Notes under the pieces: generated by a model
Database searches by the model: none
What the model saw: the letters and a program-made list of their open reading frames with translations, nothing else
What the model was told of the DNA's origin: nothing
Shown: piece by piece, positions 48,244 through 57,903 of the stretch
Layout: each line of letters begins with the position of its first letter
How positions within the stretch are numbered: the stretch's first letter is position 1
Source: Polaromonas sp. SP1
GTDB lineage: Bacteria > Pseudomonadota > Gammaproteobacteria > Burkholderiales > Burkholderiaceae_C
DNA length: 64,000 nucleotides
Assembly (NCBI RefSeq): GCF_003711205.1
Contig: NZ_CP031013.1
Span: forward strand, 1,488,001 to 1,552,000
Direction: 5' to 3'
Position numbers and translations under genes: made by a program

Positions 48244-49530
48244 TTAGTTCTCCTGGATGCGTTTGGCCATCTGGCGGGTGGACTTCAGCACCAGTGCCTG
48301 CACGCGGCCCGCCAGCGTTTGCGCGCCATGCGGCAAGGCGGGCAGCAAGGCGGCGGCGGCGCCCTCCAGCGCGCCAGGGATTTTTTCGGCGATGTCTTTT
48401 GCCGTGGCCAGTGCAAAGGCGGGGCCTATGCCCAGGTCTGCGGCCATTTGCCGCACATGGGCCTGCGTGACGTTGCCGGGCCGGGTCTCGCCGCCAATGG
48501 CAAAGGCAAAGTCGCCCGAGAGCCCGGGGTAGACGCGAGTGCACATCAGGTCGTAAAACGGTGTCAGGCGCACGCCCTGGCCGGGCGGCTGATACACCGA
48601 CAGGTTCTTGGCGTGGCTGTCGTTGTTGCCGGTATAGAGGTTGAAGAACACCCAGCGCAGCAGGTTCATCAAGTCAGGCGCGGGGGCCGAGCTGTACTGG
48701 CGCACCAGCTGCGCGCACTGCGCCAGCCCCGGGCCGCCTTCCTTCTCGTATTTCCTGTCCGACACGACGCCGCTGAGCTGGCACAGGTCGTACTGAACCA
48801 GCCGGCCCAGCCCGCCGCCGCCCTGCGGCACGCGGTCAAAGCGCTTGACGACGCAGGCGCGCGTGTGCGGCTCGTAGAACACCTCGGCCGTGGGCAGGCC
48901 GCAGCGCGCAGCGGTGAGCATGAGAAGGGTTTCGTTCGCGGCCGAATGCCAGACATCGGGCAGGCGTTTGATGTCGGGTTTGAGGATGTGGCTGGAAGGC
49001 GATGTGCCGCGTGCCAGCTGCGGCACGCCGTCGGCAAAAATTGCAATCGAGGTTTTGTCTTGCGCGCCGGCCAGCGAGATACGGGTTTCGCGGCTGCGAA
49101 TGTCGATGGCCGACGCAGACTTGCCGGCCAGGCGCCGGGCCAGTGCTTCCCAGCTGGTGGGCTCGTAGCGCGGCGCCTCGGGCTTGAAACCGGCCGGCAA
49201 AATGACAAAGCCGCCGGCCGTGTCGCCTGCGGTTTCGAACAGCAACCCGAACACGGTCGAGGCCTTGCGGCTGACGGCCAGATAGCGGCGCAAATCGCCC
49301 TCGGGCAGCAGGTTTTCAAAAAAGGCCTGCACGGCCGGGGCGTCACTTCGACCCGGTGCCAGGGTGATGGCGGCAAGCTGGGCAGGCTCGCGCCGCGCCA
49401 GCCATTCGGAGGAATACTCGAAAGAAAGCGGAGAGGTGTCGTGGACGGACCCCACCAGTTCTTCGTTGAAGAAAACGTCGAGGCGGTAGGGTTGATCGGG
49501 GAAGGCGGCTTGCCCCGCTGCCGCTGTCAT
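48244..49530 (-). CDS. hipA: HipA family serine/threonine kinase toxin
   Basis: A 428-residue HipA-type kinase; HipA phosphorylates glutamyl-tRNA synthetase and induces dormancy in E. coli. The N-terminal HipA_N-like region (residues 16-110), the ATP-site glycine-rich SLAGAQDKTS (152-161, Lys159), HILKPD (181-186), VVKRFDR (227-233) and the catalytic GNNDSHAKN (301-309) with metal-site YDLM (326-329) are all intact. The ATG overlaps the hipB stop by four bases, so the antitoxin is made first. The frame seems complete, so the pair is probably functional. The target of this particular HipA is not known. Confidence 0.94.
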   Translation of the reverse strand: MTAAAGQAAFPDQPYRLDVFFNEELVGSVHDTSPLSFEYSSEWLARREPAQLAAITLAPGRSDAPAVQAFFENLLPEGDLRRYLAVSRKASTVFGLLFETAGDTAGGFVILPAGFKPEAPRYEPTSWEALARRLAGKSASAIDIRSRETRISLAGAQDKTSIAIFADGVPQLARGTSPSSHILKPDIKRLPDVWHSAANETLLMLTAARCGLPTAEVFYEPHTRACVVKRFDRVPQGGGGLGRLVQYDLCQLSGVVSDRKYEKEGGPGLAQCAQLVRQYSSAPAPDLMNLLRWVFFNLYTGNNDSHAKNLSVYQPPGQGVRLTPFYDLMCTRVYPGLSGDFAFAIGGETRPGNVTQAHVRQMAADLGIGPAFALATAKDIAEKIPGALEGAAAALLPALPHGAQTLAGRVQALVLKSTRQMAKRIQEN

Positions 49531-49808
49531 GGCTGGCCGCCCGCTTTGGGCCGCACCAGCACTTCCAGGCCCAGCAGGCTCAGCACATCGAGCGCCTTTT
49601 GCAACTGCACGGTGGGCTTGCCGCGTTCCAGCTCAATGATGAAGCGGTTGCCTGTGCTGCCCAGCCCCGCCACGTCGGTTTGCTTGAGGGCCAGCGCGCG
49701 CCGCCGCTCGCGCACCAGTTCGCCAATGTCGGCGGCGGTTTGAACGACGGCGGCGCCTTTGGAGGCAGGTGAATTACCGATCGGGATGTTTTTGCCGGTA
49801 GATGCCAT
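49527..49808 (-). CDS. hipB: HipB-type antitoxin, XRE-family repressor
   Basis: A 93-residue protein with an XRE helix-turn-helix (IGELVRERRRALALKQTDVA, GLGSTGNRFIIELERGKPTV) in its C-terminal two thirds. It neutralises HipA and represses the operon. The N terminus is a 25-residue polar extension (MASTGKNIPIGNSPASKG). ATG 49808 is used; a TTG at 49820 is in frame. The promoter carries TTACCGTTCGGTAA at 49824 and a second, imperfect copy at 49873. Confidence 0.93.
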   Translation of the reverse strand: MASTGKNIPIGNSPASKGAAVVQTAADIGELVRERRRALALKQTDVAGLGSTGNRFIIELERGKPTVQLQKALDVLSLLGLEVLVRPKAGGQP

Positions 49809-49823
49809 GTGAAAACCCAATAG

Positions 49824-49886
49824 TTACCGTTCGGTAAGTTTATGGGGCTTTCGCCTTGCCTGTCAACAAAAATGACCTATCGGTAA
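49824..49886. promoter_or_regulatory. HipB operators O1 and O2
   Basis: A perfect palindrome TTACCGTTCGGTAA (49824-49837) lies 16 bp before the hipB ATG, and TGACCTATCGGTAA (49873-49886), the same element with four changes, lies 49 bp further up. Paired operators fit co-operative repression by HipB-HipA complexes. Confidence 0.75.
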
Positions 49887-49902
49887 CTTTCAGGCCAGCT
49901 CA

Positions 49903-51225
49903 CTACCCAATCAGCTTCGGCAACCACGTCGCAATCGCCGGAATCCAGAACACGGCAGCCAGCAAGATCAAACTCATCGCTACATAAGGCACCACCGCGA
50001 TAAAGATGTGGCCCATGGTGACCGAAGGCGGCGCCACGCCGCGCATCGTCATCAAGAGCAAACCGTGCGGCGGCAGCAGCAGGCCCAGCTGCATGCAGAT
50101 CAGGAACATCACGCCGAACCAGATCGGGTCAATCCCCAGCGCCTGCACGATGGGCATAAAGATGGGCAGCGTGATCATCATCATGCTGACCTGGTCGACA
50201 AAGATGCCCAGGAAAATCAGCATCAGCATCATGCCGACCACGATCATGTTGGTCGACAAACCCTGGCCGGTGATGTACTGCACCAGCCCGCTGCTGGCGC
50301 CCGAGAACGAGAGGATCTGCGCAAACGTCGTCGCGCCCAGGATGATGAACAAAATCATGCCCGAGATGCCCGCCGTGCCCTTCAGCGCCTTGAGCACCGC
50401 GTCCCACGTCAGTGCGCGGTAGCACAGCGCCAGCAGCATGGTGGCAAAAGCGCCCAGCGCCGCGCATTCAGTCGGCGTGGCCCAGCCGGCGGCCAGCGCG
50501 CCCACCACCACGCCAAAGATCGACAGCGTGGGCAACACGTAGCCAAAGAAGAGGCTCCAGCGCGCCCAGCCGGTGTGCTTCACCTCGTCGTCTTTGTCGG
50601 CCGGGGCCAGCTGCGGGCTGATGCTCACGCGCAGCACGATCCACAACACGAAGGCGATCGAGAGAATCACGCCTGGCAGCACGCCGCCAATCAGCAGCTT
50701 CGAAATCGAAATGCCCGAGAGCGAGCCCAGCAGCACCGTCAGCGCCGAGGGCGGGATCAGCATGTCGACCGCGCCGATCGCCATGATGGGGCCGGCCGCA
50801 ATCGTCGGGTGGTAGCCGCGCGAAAGCATCACCGGCAGCATCAGCGAGCCCAGCATGGCGGTGGTGGCAATCGTCGAGCCCGAGATCGCCGAGAACACCG
50901 TGCCGGCGACCACCGCCACCACCGCCAGGCGGCCGGGCACGTGCTTGATCAGGCGCTCGACGCCCTCAATCACCTTGAGCGCCAGGCCTGTGTGAAACAG
51001 GATCTCGCCCATCAGCACAAAGAGCGGGATCGGCGTGAGCGAAAACGCGGTGACAGAGCTGACGCTGCTGCGCGCCAGCTGCATCAGCCCGGGCTCGCCA
51101 CCCATATAGAGCCACGCACCGATGAGGTTGATGGTGATGAAGGTCAGTGCGACCGGCATGCCGATAAACAGCAGCACGGTGGAGCCGCCCAACATCAGCC
51201 AGGCGGCAATGCCCCAGCTGCTCAT
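49903..51225 (-). CDS. dctM: TRAP transporter large permease, DctM
   Basis: A 440-residue integral membrane protein with about twelve segments and the DctM signatures (IPLFVLMGEILFHTGLA, GTVFSAISGSTIATTAMLG, VDMLIPPSALTVLLGSLSGI). It forms the sodium-driven import channel of a tripartite ATP-independent transporter with the DctQ subunit and the DctP receptor upstream. Its ATG overlaps the dctQ stop by four bases. The substrate is an organic acid; the neighbouring iorAB genes make aryl-pyruvates attractive but unproven candidates. Confidence 0.94.
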   Translation of the reverse strand: MSSWGIAAWLMLGGSTVLLFIGMPVALTFITINLIGAWLYMGGEPGLMQLARSSVSSVTAFSLTPIPLFVLMGEILFHTGLALKVIEGVERLIKHVPGRLAVVAVVAGTVFSAISGSTIATTAMLGSLMLPVMLSRGYHPTIAAGPIMAIGAVDMLIPPSALTVLLGSLSGISISKLLIGGVLPGVILSIAFVLWIVLRVSISPQLAPADKDDEVKHTGWARWSLFFGYVLPTLSIFGVVVGALAAGWATPTECAALGAFATMLLALCYRALTWDAVLKALKGTAGISGMILFIILGATTFAQILSFSGASSGLVQYITGQGLSTNMIVVGMMLMLIFLGIFVDQVSMMMITLPIFMPIVQALGIDPIWFGVMFLICMQLGLLLPPHGLLLMTMRGVAPPSVTMGHIFIAVVPYVAMSLILLAAVFWIPAIATWLPKLIG

Positions 51226-51752
51226 GCTGCGCTCACCGCGTCATGCCTGGGCCCGCGCACACCGCGCTGCAGCCGGACCATGCGAAAAATCATTTCAATC
51301 GCCAGTAAAACAAAGACAAAAGGCAAAGGCGCCAACGCCCACCACTCCGGCGTGACCAGCGTTTTGATATTGACGGCGCCCGACACGTAGCTGGACCACG
51401 CCGCCTGCGCGCCAAACCAGGCAATCGCCACGCAGCAGGCAAAGCCGATCAGGTCGCCAATCCATTCGAGGTACCACGCCAGCTGCGGCGGTATCGCCTG
51501 CAGCATGATGTCGACGCGGATGTGCTGGCCCTGGCGCAGCAGCCAGGGTGCCACGCACATGGTGATGAGGTAGAGCATCAGCTCCGAGATCTCGTTGCTC
51601 CACGCCAGGCCTTGCGGCAGGCCGGGGATGGCCAGGTTGCGCAGGGCCACATCGGCCACGATGATGAACATCATGGCCAGCAGGATGGCGCAGCCCAGCA
51701 GCGACAGCGCTGCCAGGAAGCGGCCATAGGCGTTGGAGAGCCGGTCTGTCAC
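51222..51752 (-). CDS. dctQ: TRAP transporter small permease, DctQ
   Basis: A 176-residue protein with four membrane segments (FLAALSLLGCAILLAMMFII, LMLYLITMCVAPWLLRQGQ, WIGDLIGFACCVAIAWFGAQ, LPFVFVLLAIEMIFRMVRL) of the DctQ family, which joins DctM to the receptor. It starts three bases after the receptor gene and overlaps dctM, giving a tightly coupled dctP-dctQ-dctM operon. No unusual feature was seen. Confidence 0.92.
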   Translation of the reverse strand: MTDRLSNAYGRFLAALSLLGCAILLAMMFIIVADVALRNLAIPGLPQGLAWSNEISELMLYLITMCVAPWLLRQGQHIRVDIMLQAIPPQLAWYLEWIGDLIGFACCVAIAWFGAQAAWSSYVSGAVNIKTLVTPEWWALAPLPFVFVLLAIEMIFRMVRLQRGVRGPRHDAVSAA

Positions 51753-51755
51753 GGC

Positions 51756-52908
<1,153 letters not shown>

Positions 52909-52941
52909 GTAGGGGTATGGGCGTGAAAAAATTGTGCATGT

Positions 52942-54498
52942 TCACACCGTGGCCGCCAGCAGTTTGTCGAGCGCCTGCCCGCTGTCGTCAGCCAGCGCGG
53001 CAGCCACCAGCGCCTTGAGCTGCGCGGACCCTTGCGGCATGGCTTGCAGCTGCGGCAGTTTGGCCATGATCTTTTCGAAGTTGCCCCAGCCGCGTGCATG
53101 CGTGTCGCCATACCCTTTGACGAGCCGCTGCGCGCGCGCCACTTCGAGCGCCAGCGCGGCTTGTGTGGGCGCCAGCCGGACGATGCTGCCCAGCCAGTGG
53201 TTGATGCGCTGGTGTTCGATCTCAAAGCGCAGCGACTTGGGCCGCAAGGGCCGCATCGCGGCAATCGCGTACAGCAACAGGTAGCCGCGGATTGAGCTGG
53301 TCTGCACCACGCGGCCCTTGCGCGTGAAGGGCTCCACGCTGGCGCGCGCCCACGGCGTGGCCAGCAGCCAGCGGCCCATGCCGGCGGGCAGGGTGTCGGC
53401 GATTTCTTCGATGCGCGGGTGCAAAAACTCGTTGATGCCCAGGTGCTGGGTTTGGCTGAGTTTGACTTCGCCGCCCACGCGGTCAAAACGCGAGCGCCGG
53501 GTTTTGAGGTCGGCCACGCGCACCGTGTCTTCGTACGACATCCACAGCGCCAGGTGGCGCGCGGTTTCGTCCATCAGTTCCGCGGCGATGACAGCGTCAA
53601 CGGGCAGGGCGCGGGCCAGCGGCTGCAGCAGGTCAAGGTAGCGCTGCGCATACGCCACATCCTGGTAGTCGGCCATGCGCAGGATGCCGGCGGTCAGCGT
53701 GGCGTGGTTGGCGGCCGCGAAGCTGGACTGGATGCGCATGCTGAGCGCGGCGAGTTTGGGGCCGACCGGTGGCACCGGGGTGGCGGGTGTGGCGACAACA
53801 AGCGGGGCCGCCGGCTTCATCGCCTGCACGGCCGCATCAAACCCGGCGGCAAAAGCCTTGAGGCTGGACTTCACGCCCACGCCGCCGCGCGATATCGTGT
53901 CTTCAAACTGCGCGCGGGTAAACGGCAGCCGGCCCGTAGCGGCCAGCGCGCCATACAGCGCGGGGCTGATCAGGCTGCCGGTGGTTTCGGCCAGCTGCGC
54001 AAAGTCGGCCGTGACGAATTGTTTGGCGGCGGCCTGGCCGCCGGCCAGCAGCTTCTCGGCGCTGACACGGCCGTCGCCCATGGCGGTGCGCTCGGTCATC
54101 GAATACACGCGGTGGGTGGAGGCGACAAAGGTGGTGCGGTCGGCGGTGACCAGGCCGCGCTGCAAGGCGCGGCCGGCTTCCATCAGTTCAGAAGCAATCA
54201 CGACGTCTACGTCACCCGGGATGGGGCTGAGCGCCATCACCGGCATGCGGCCTGCGGGCGTGGCGGCTTCGGGAAACATCTCCAGGTAATACACGGTGGC
54301 GCCGGTGCGCTGCGCCACACCGGGCACGGAAGTGGTTTGTGCGTAGTAGCCGTTCTGCTCGGCCAGGTCGACGAGCCAGTCGGCCAGCACGCCGCCGCCC
54401 TCGCCGCCCATGGCCAGGATGGCAATCGTTATTCCATGTTTGGCTGAGGCCGGCTGCAGCGAAGCGGCGGGGGCTGCTTGTTCCAGAACGGCGCTCAT
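52942..54498 (-). CDS. iorB: Indolepyruvate oxidoreductase subunit beta (long form)
   Basis: A 518-residue subunit. The N-terminal 190 residues are the ferredoxin-oxidoreductase gamma-type domain (ILAMGGEGGGVLADWLVDLA, GYYAQTTSVPGVAQRTGATV), and the C-terminal 300 residues are the DUF6537-type extension (RYLDLLQPLARALPVDAVIA) characteristic of proteobacterial long IorB. With IorA it oxidises indolepyruvate or related aryl-pyruvates to acyl-CoA, passing electrons to ferredoxin or another carrier. Its ATG overlaps the iorA stop by four bases. The partner for the second half is unknown. A TRAP operon follows on the same strand. Confidence 0.92.
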   Translation of the reverse strand: MSAVLEQAAPAASLQPASAKHGITIAILAMGGEGGGVLADWLVDLAEQNGYYAQTTSVPGVAQRTGATVYYLEMFPEAATPAGRMPVMALSPIPGDVDVVIASELMEAGRALQRGLVTADRTTFVASTHRVYSMTERTAMGDGRVSAEKLLAGGQAAAKQFVTADFAQLAETTGSLISPALYGALAATGRLPFTRAQFEDTISRGGVGVKSSLKAFAAGFDAAVQAMKPAAPLVVATPATPVPPVGPKLAALSMRIQSSFAAANHATLTAGILRMADYQDVAYAQRYLDLLQPLARALPVDAVIAAELMDETARHLALWMSYEDTVRVADLKTRRSRFDRVGGEVKLSQTQHLGINEFLHPRIEEIADTLPAGMGRWLLATPWARASVEPFTRKGRVVQTSSIRGYLLLYAIAAMRPLRPKSLRFEIEHQRINHWLGSIVRLAPTQAALALEVARAQRLVKGYGDTHARGWGNFEKIMAKLPQLQAMPQGSAQLKALVAAALADDSGQALDKLLAATV

Positions 54499-56681
54499 GC
54501 GGCAATCCCCTCAAGCCGCCGCTCAATGCGGCTTTGCAGCCAGCCGATCACCTTGGTGCGCAGGCTGAGCTTGAAGCGGTCCCAGCCCGTCGGGTTGTTG
54601 ATGATCTCGGCGCGGTAAAACGAGGGGCACAGCACGGCGGCATGCGCCACTTCACCGCACAGGCCGCAGCCCACGCAGCTGTCGATCACCGTCGCAATCG
54701 GGTCGCGCCGCAGCGGGTCGGGATTCGGCTTGATGGTGAGTGAGGGGCAACCCGATAGGCGTATGCAGGAGTGGTCGCCGGTGCAGGTGTCCGGGTCTAT
54801 GCCGAAGCGCTCACGCACCACGCGCTCGCCGCCTTCAATGCGTTTCCTGATCTGCGGCTTGATGCGGCGCTGGCGATTGAGCTGGCATTCGCTTTGCGCG
54901 ACGACGACCTTGGGGCCTTTTTCTTTGGTGGTGAGCGCTTCGCGCAGCACGTCGCGCATCTGCGTGAGGCTGTAGGTGTTGGTCACCGTCTTGGCCCAGG
55001 TCACGCCCACGCCGCGCACGGCTTTTTCAATCGGGTTGTTGGTACTGCGGATGGCGTTGACGGCGCGTGACGACAACACGTCTTGTCCGCCGGTGGCGGC
55101 CGAGTAACCGTTGTCGACGACCAGCAGCAGGTTGTCGGTCTGGTTGAAGACGGCATTGCCCACGCCGCTGGTCAGCCCGTTGTGCCAGAAGCCGCCGTCG
55201 CCCATCATGGCGATGGTGCGCTTTTGCGTCTCGGGCGTGTTGAAGGCCGACGCACCGGCCCAGCCCAGGCCATAGCCCATGGTGGTCGCGCCGATGTTGA
55301 AGGGCGGCAGCACTGAGAACAGATGGCAGCCGATGTCGCAGCTGATGTGGTGTTTGCCGAGCTCGCGCTCCAGCAGCTTCATCGCGGTGAAAATGGGGCG
55401 CTCGGGGCATCCGGTGCAAAACGAGGGCGGGCGGCCCTGCACTTCGTCGGCCGCGGCCTTGATGGCGAAGGCCTTGGGGTTGCCTTCCATCACGGCCAGG
55501 CTGGCGGACGCCTTCTGCGCGGAAGCCGGCAGCTCGCGGCCTTCCAGCAAGTGGGGCGCGTACATCTCGATAAAACGCGCCACGCCTTTGAGCACCACGC
55601 CGCCGGTGTATTCACCGGCCATGGGCAGTACGTCTTTGCCGTGCACTTTGGTCTGTACATCGGCTTTGCGCAGCAGGGAGTTCAGGCTCTGCTCGATGAA
55701 GTCGGGCTGGCCTTCTTCCACCAGCAGGATGCCGCGCTTGCCGACGCAAAAGCGCTTGAACTCGTCATCGATCAGCGGGTAGGTGATGTTGAGGACATAG
55801 AGCGGCACCTGCGACTGGCCAAAGGCATCGGCCAGGCCCAGCATCTCGAGCGAGCGCAGCACGCTGTTGTAAAGGCCGCCCTGCATGACGATGCCGAAAT
55901 CCTGCGCGCCTTCGGCAAAAAATTCGTTGAACTCACGCTCCTGGATAAATTTGACAGCCGCGGGCCAGCGGTCGTTGATCTTCTCCAGCTCTTGCGCATA
56001 GCTGGCCGGCGGCAGCACCACGCGGCTGGTGTCGCGCTGCGGGTTTTCCATGGCGTCTTTGAGCGTGAAACTGGGGCGCTTGTTGGCCTTGGTGGCAAAG
56101 CGGCCGTGCACATGGCAGGCGCGTATGCGCAGCTCCAGCATCACCGGGGTGCGGCTGGCTTCTGAAAGCTCAAAACCCAGCTCCACCGCGCGCACGATGC
56201 TTTCCAGGTTGGGCCGCGGGTCGATCAGCCAGACCTGCGACTTCATGGCGAAGGCGTGTGAGCGCTCCTGCATGATGCTGGAGCCTTCGCCGTAGTCTTC
56301 ACCCACGATGAGCATCGCGCCGCCGGTGACGCCGCCCGAGGCGAGGTTGGCCAGCGCGTCGGATGCCACATTGGTGCCGACGGTGGCTTTGAAGGTGACG
56401 GCGCCGCGCAGCGGGTAGTGCACCGAGGCCGCCAGTGTGGCCGTGGCGGTGGCTTCCGAGGCGCTGTGCTCAAAGTGCACGCCCAGTTCGGCCAGGATGT
56501 CGTTGGCGTCGGTCAGCACATCCATCAGGTGCGAAATCGGTGCGCCCTGGTAGCCGGCCACGTAGGACACGCCGGCCTGCAGCAGCGCCTTGGTCACGGC
56601 CAGGATGCCTTCGCCGCGAAACTCGTCGCCCTCGCCCAGGCGCAGTTTTTCGACTTCTTGCGTAAAGGAGCGCTCAGCCAT
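54495..56681 (-). CDS. iorA: Indolepyruvate ferredoxin oxidoreductase, alpha subunit
   Basis: A 728-residue TPP-dependent subunit. The N-terminal pyrimidine-binding region (GVSYVAGYQGAPISHLMDVL) is followed by the TPP-binding segment GDGGFWHNGLTSGVGNAVFN and the CxxC-like CTGCPERP. The C-terminal iron-sulfur region has CTGDHSCIRLSGCPS and CVGCGLCGEVAHAAVLCPSF, consistent with two 4Fe-4S clusters. The enzyme oxidatively decarboxylates aryl-pyruvates from aromatic amino acids. It is the first gene of iorAB (ATGA overlap) and divergent from a LysR gene, with a long inverted repeat in the promoter. The frame is intact, and the conserved cysteines are present. Confidence 0.94.
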   Translation of the reverse strand: MAERSFTQEVEKLRLGEGDEFRGEGILAVTKALLQAGVSYVAGYQGAPISHLMDVLTDANDILAELGVHFEHSASEATATATLAASVHYPLRGAVTFKATVGTNVASDALANLASGGVTGGAMLIVGEDYGEGSSIMQERSHAFAMKSQVWLIDPRPNLESIVRAVELGFELSEASRTPVMLELRIRACHVHGRFATKANKRPSFTLKDAMENPQRDTSRVVLPPASYAQELEKINDRWPAAVKFIQEREFNEFFAEGAQDFGIVMQGGLYNSVLRSLEMLGLADAFGQSQVPLYVLNITYPLIDDEFKRFCVGKRGILLVEEGQPDFIEQSLNSLLRKADVQTKVHGKDVLPMAGEYTGGVVLKGVARFIEMYAPHLLEGRELPASAQKASASLAVMEGNPKAFAIKAAADEVQGRPPSFCTGCPERPIFTAMKLLERELGKHHISCDIGCHLFSVLPPFNIGATTMGYGLGWAGASAFNTPETQKRTIAMMGDGGFWHNGLTSGVGNAVFNQTDNLLLVVDNGYSAATGGQDVLSSRAVNAIRSTNNPIEKAVRGVGVTWAKTVTNTYSLTQMRDVLREALTTKEKGPKVVVAQSECQLNRQRRIKPQIRKRIEGGERVVRERFGIDPDTCTGDHSCIRLSGCPSLTIKPNPDPLRRDPIATVIDSCVGCGLCGEVAHAAVLCPSFYRAEIINNPTGWDRFKLSLRTKVIGWLQSRIERRLEGIAA

Positions 56682-56800
56682 GGCGCTTGCCTTTGCCGGA
56701 ATGCGGTGCAGGTGTCATCGTGTTGTCTCTCGTTCGGGCCGCATCCTGGGTGGGCGGCGCCTCGTTATTCAGGCAATTTACGCAGGCCCAGGGCATACGG

Positions 56801-56834
56801 CAAATGGATTTTTCTGATGAGGCACATCCATTTG
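56801..56834. promoter_or_regulatory. Inverted repeat between iorA and lysR
   Basis: CAAATGGAT (56801-56809) and ATCCATTTG (56826-56834) are exact complements 16 bp apart, in the divergent promoter region. A LysR-type regulator site is the likely meaning; it would control iorAB and possibly the TRAP operon. Confidence 0.65.
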
Positions 56835-56871
56835 GTGAATAATTGGTAGCAACCCTGATGAAGACAAACGC

Positions 56872-57798
56872 ATGAACTTCCGCCAGCTCGACCTGAACCT
56901 TCTGCGCGTGCTCGCGGCCATCCACCGCACCGGCTCCGTCACGCTGGCCGGCAAGGCGCTGTCGCTGTCTCAGCCTGCCACCAGCAATGCGCTGTCACGC
57001 CTGCGCGACTACTTTGAAGACGAGCTTTTTGTGCGTGCGCCCTCCGGCCTCAAGCCCACGCGCCTGTGCGAGCAGCTGGCGCCCGCCGTGCTGGCGCAAC
57101 TGTTGGCGCTGGAGACGGTGGTCACCGGGCACGAGGACTTTGAGCCCGCGCACAGCGACATGCACTGGCGGCTCTCGCTGTCGGACCTGGGCGAGATGCT
57201 GTTTCTCCCCGGCCTGGCCGGCGCGCTGCGCACCCAGGCGCCGGGCGCGCGGCTGTCCAATATCTCGGTGGCGGCCAATGACGTAGCGGCGGCGCTGGAG
57301 GCACGCGAGATCGACCTGGCCATCGGCATCCTGCAACCCAAGCACCGCGGCATACGCACCGAGCTGCTGTTCCGCGAGAACTACGTCGCCATGGCCGCGC
57401 CCGAGTGGCGCCCCGCTTCCGGCCGCAGCGGGCGCACGCTGACCAACCAGCAGCTCGCCGAGGCCTCATTTGTGGTGGCTTCACCGACCGCGACTTTTCA
57501 CGGCAGCGTGGAGCAGATGCTGGTGCGGATGAAGCTGGAAGACCGCATCGTGCTGCGCGCGCGGCACTTTGGCGCCTTGCCCGATTTGGCGCTGACGACT
57601 GACCTGTTGTCCATCGTGCCCGAGATGTATGCCCGCAACCTCGGCCAGCGCTATGACTTTCGCGTGTGGGGCATTCCCGGCGCGCCGGCTTATGAGGTGC
57701 GGCTGGTCTGGCACAGCAGCACCGACAAGGACCCGGCGCACCAGTGGATGCGGGCGCTGGTGCACAAGCTGTTCAAGCGGCCGGTGCGGGCGGAGTGA
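56872..57798 (+). CDS. LysR family transcriptional regulator (NodD-like)
   Basis: A 308-residue LysR-type protein starting MNFRQLDLNLLRVLAAIHRT, with the HTH LAGKALSLSQPATSNALSRL and an effector domain of the NodD/PnbR-like group (WRLSLSDLGEMLFLPGLAGA). It is divergent from iorA and likely activates it in response to an aromatic acid. The upstream GATGAAGAC is a weak ribosome binding site. A degenerate dispersed repeat follows the stop. Confidence 0.93.
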   Translation: MNFRQLDLNLLRVLAAIHRTGSVTLAGKALSLSQPATSNALSRLRDYFEDELFVRAPSGLKPTRLCEQLAPAVLAQLLALETVVTGHEDFEPAHSDMHWRLSLSDLGEMLFLPGLAGALRTQAPGARLSNISVAANDVAAALEAREIDLAIGILQPKHRGIRTELLFRENYVAMAAPEWRPASGRSGRTLTNQQLAEASFVVASPTATFHGSVEQMLVRMKLEDRIVLRARHFGALPDLALTTDLLSIVPEMYARNLGQRYDFRVWGIPGAPAYEVRLVWHSSTDKDPAHQWMRALVHKLFKRPVRAE

Positions 57799-57810
57799 GG
57801 CAAAACCCTT

Positions 57811-57860
57811 ACAAATCAAATCGGCAAAAGCGCGCAGACAGGCACTATTGAATTCATGAT
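57811..57860 (+). repeat. Dispersed intergenic repeat, degenerate copy 11
   Basis: ACAAATCAAATCGGCAAAAG, then CACTATTGAATTCATGATC. Only the AAATCGGC lead and the CTATT-GAATT-type end are recognisable. It lies between two co-directional genes. Confidence 0.45.
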
Positions 57861-57903
57861 CATCGCCACACGGGATAGTGTGAGTAAATCAACGGAGGAC
57901 GAC

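Noticed and set aside
50008..51390. 460-codon plus-strand frame opposite dctM/dctQ
   Set aside because: The translation is almost only His, Gln, Arg and Asp, which is typical of antisense of a membrane protein gene.
56862..56879. Five-codon leader peptide (ATGAAGACAAACGCATGA) overlapping the lysR start
   Set aside because: So short a frame is expected by chance, has no ribosome binding site and no regulatory codons.
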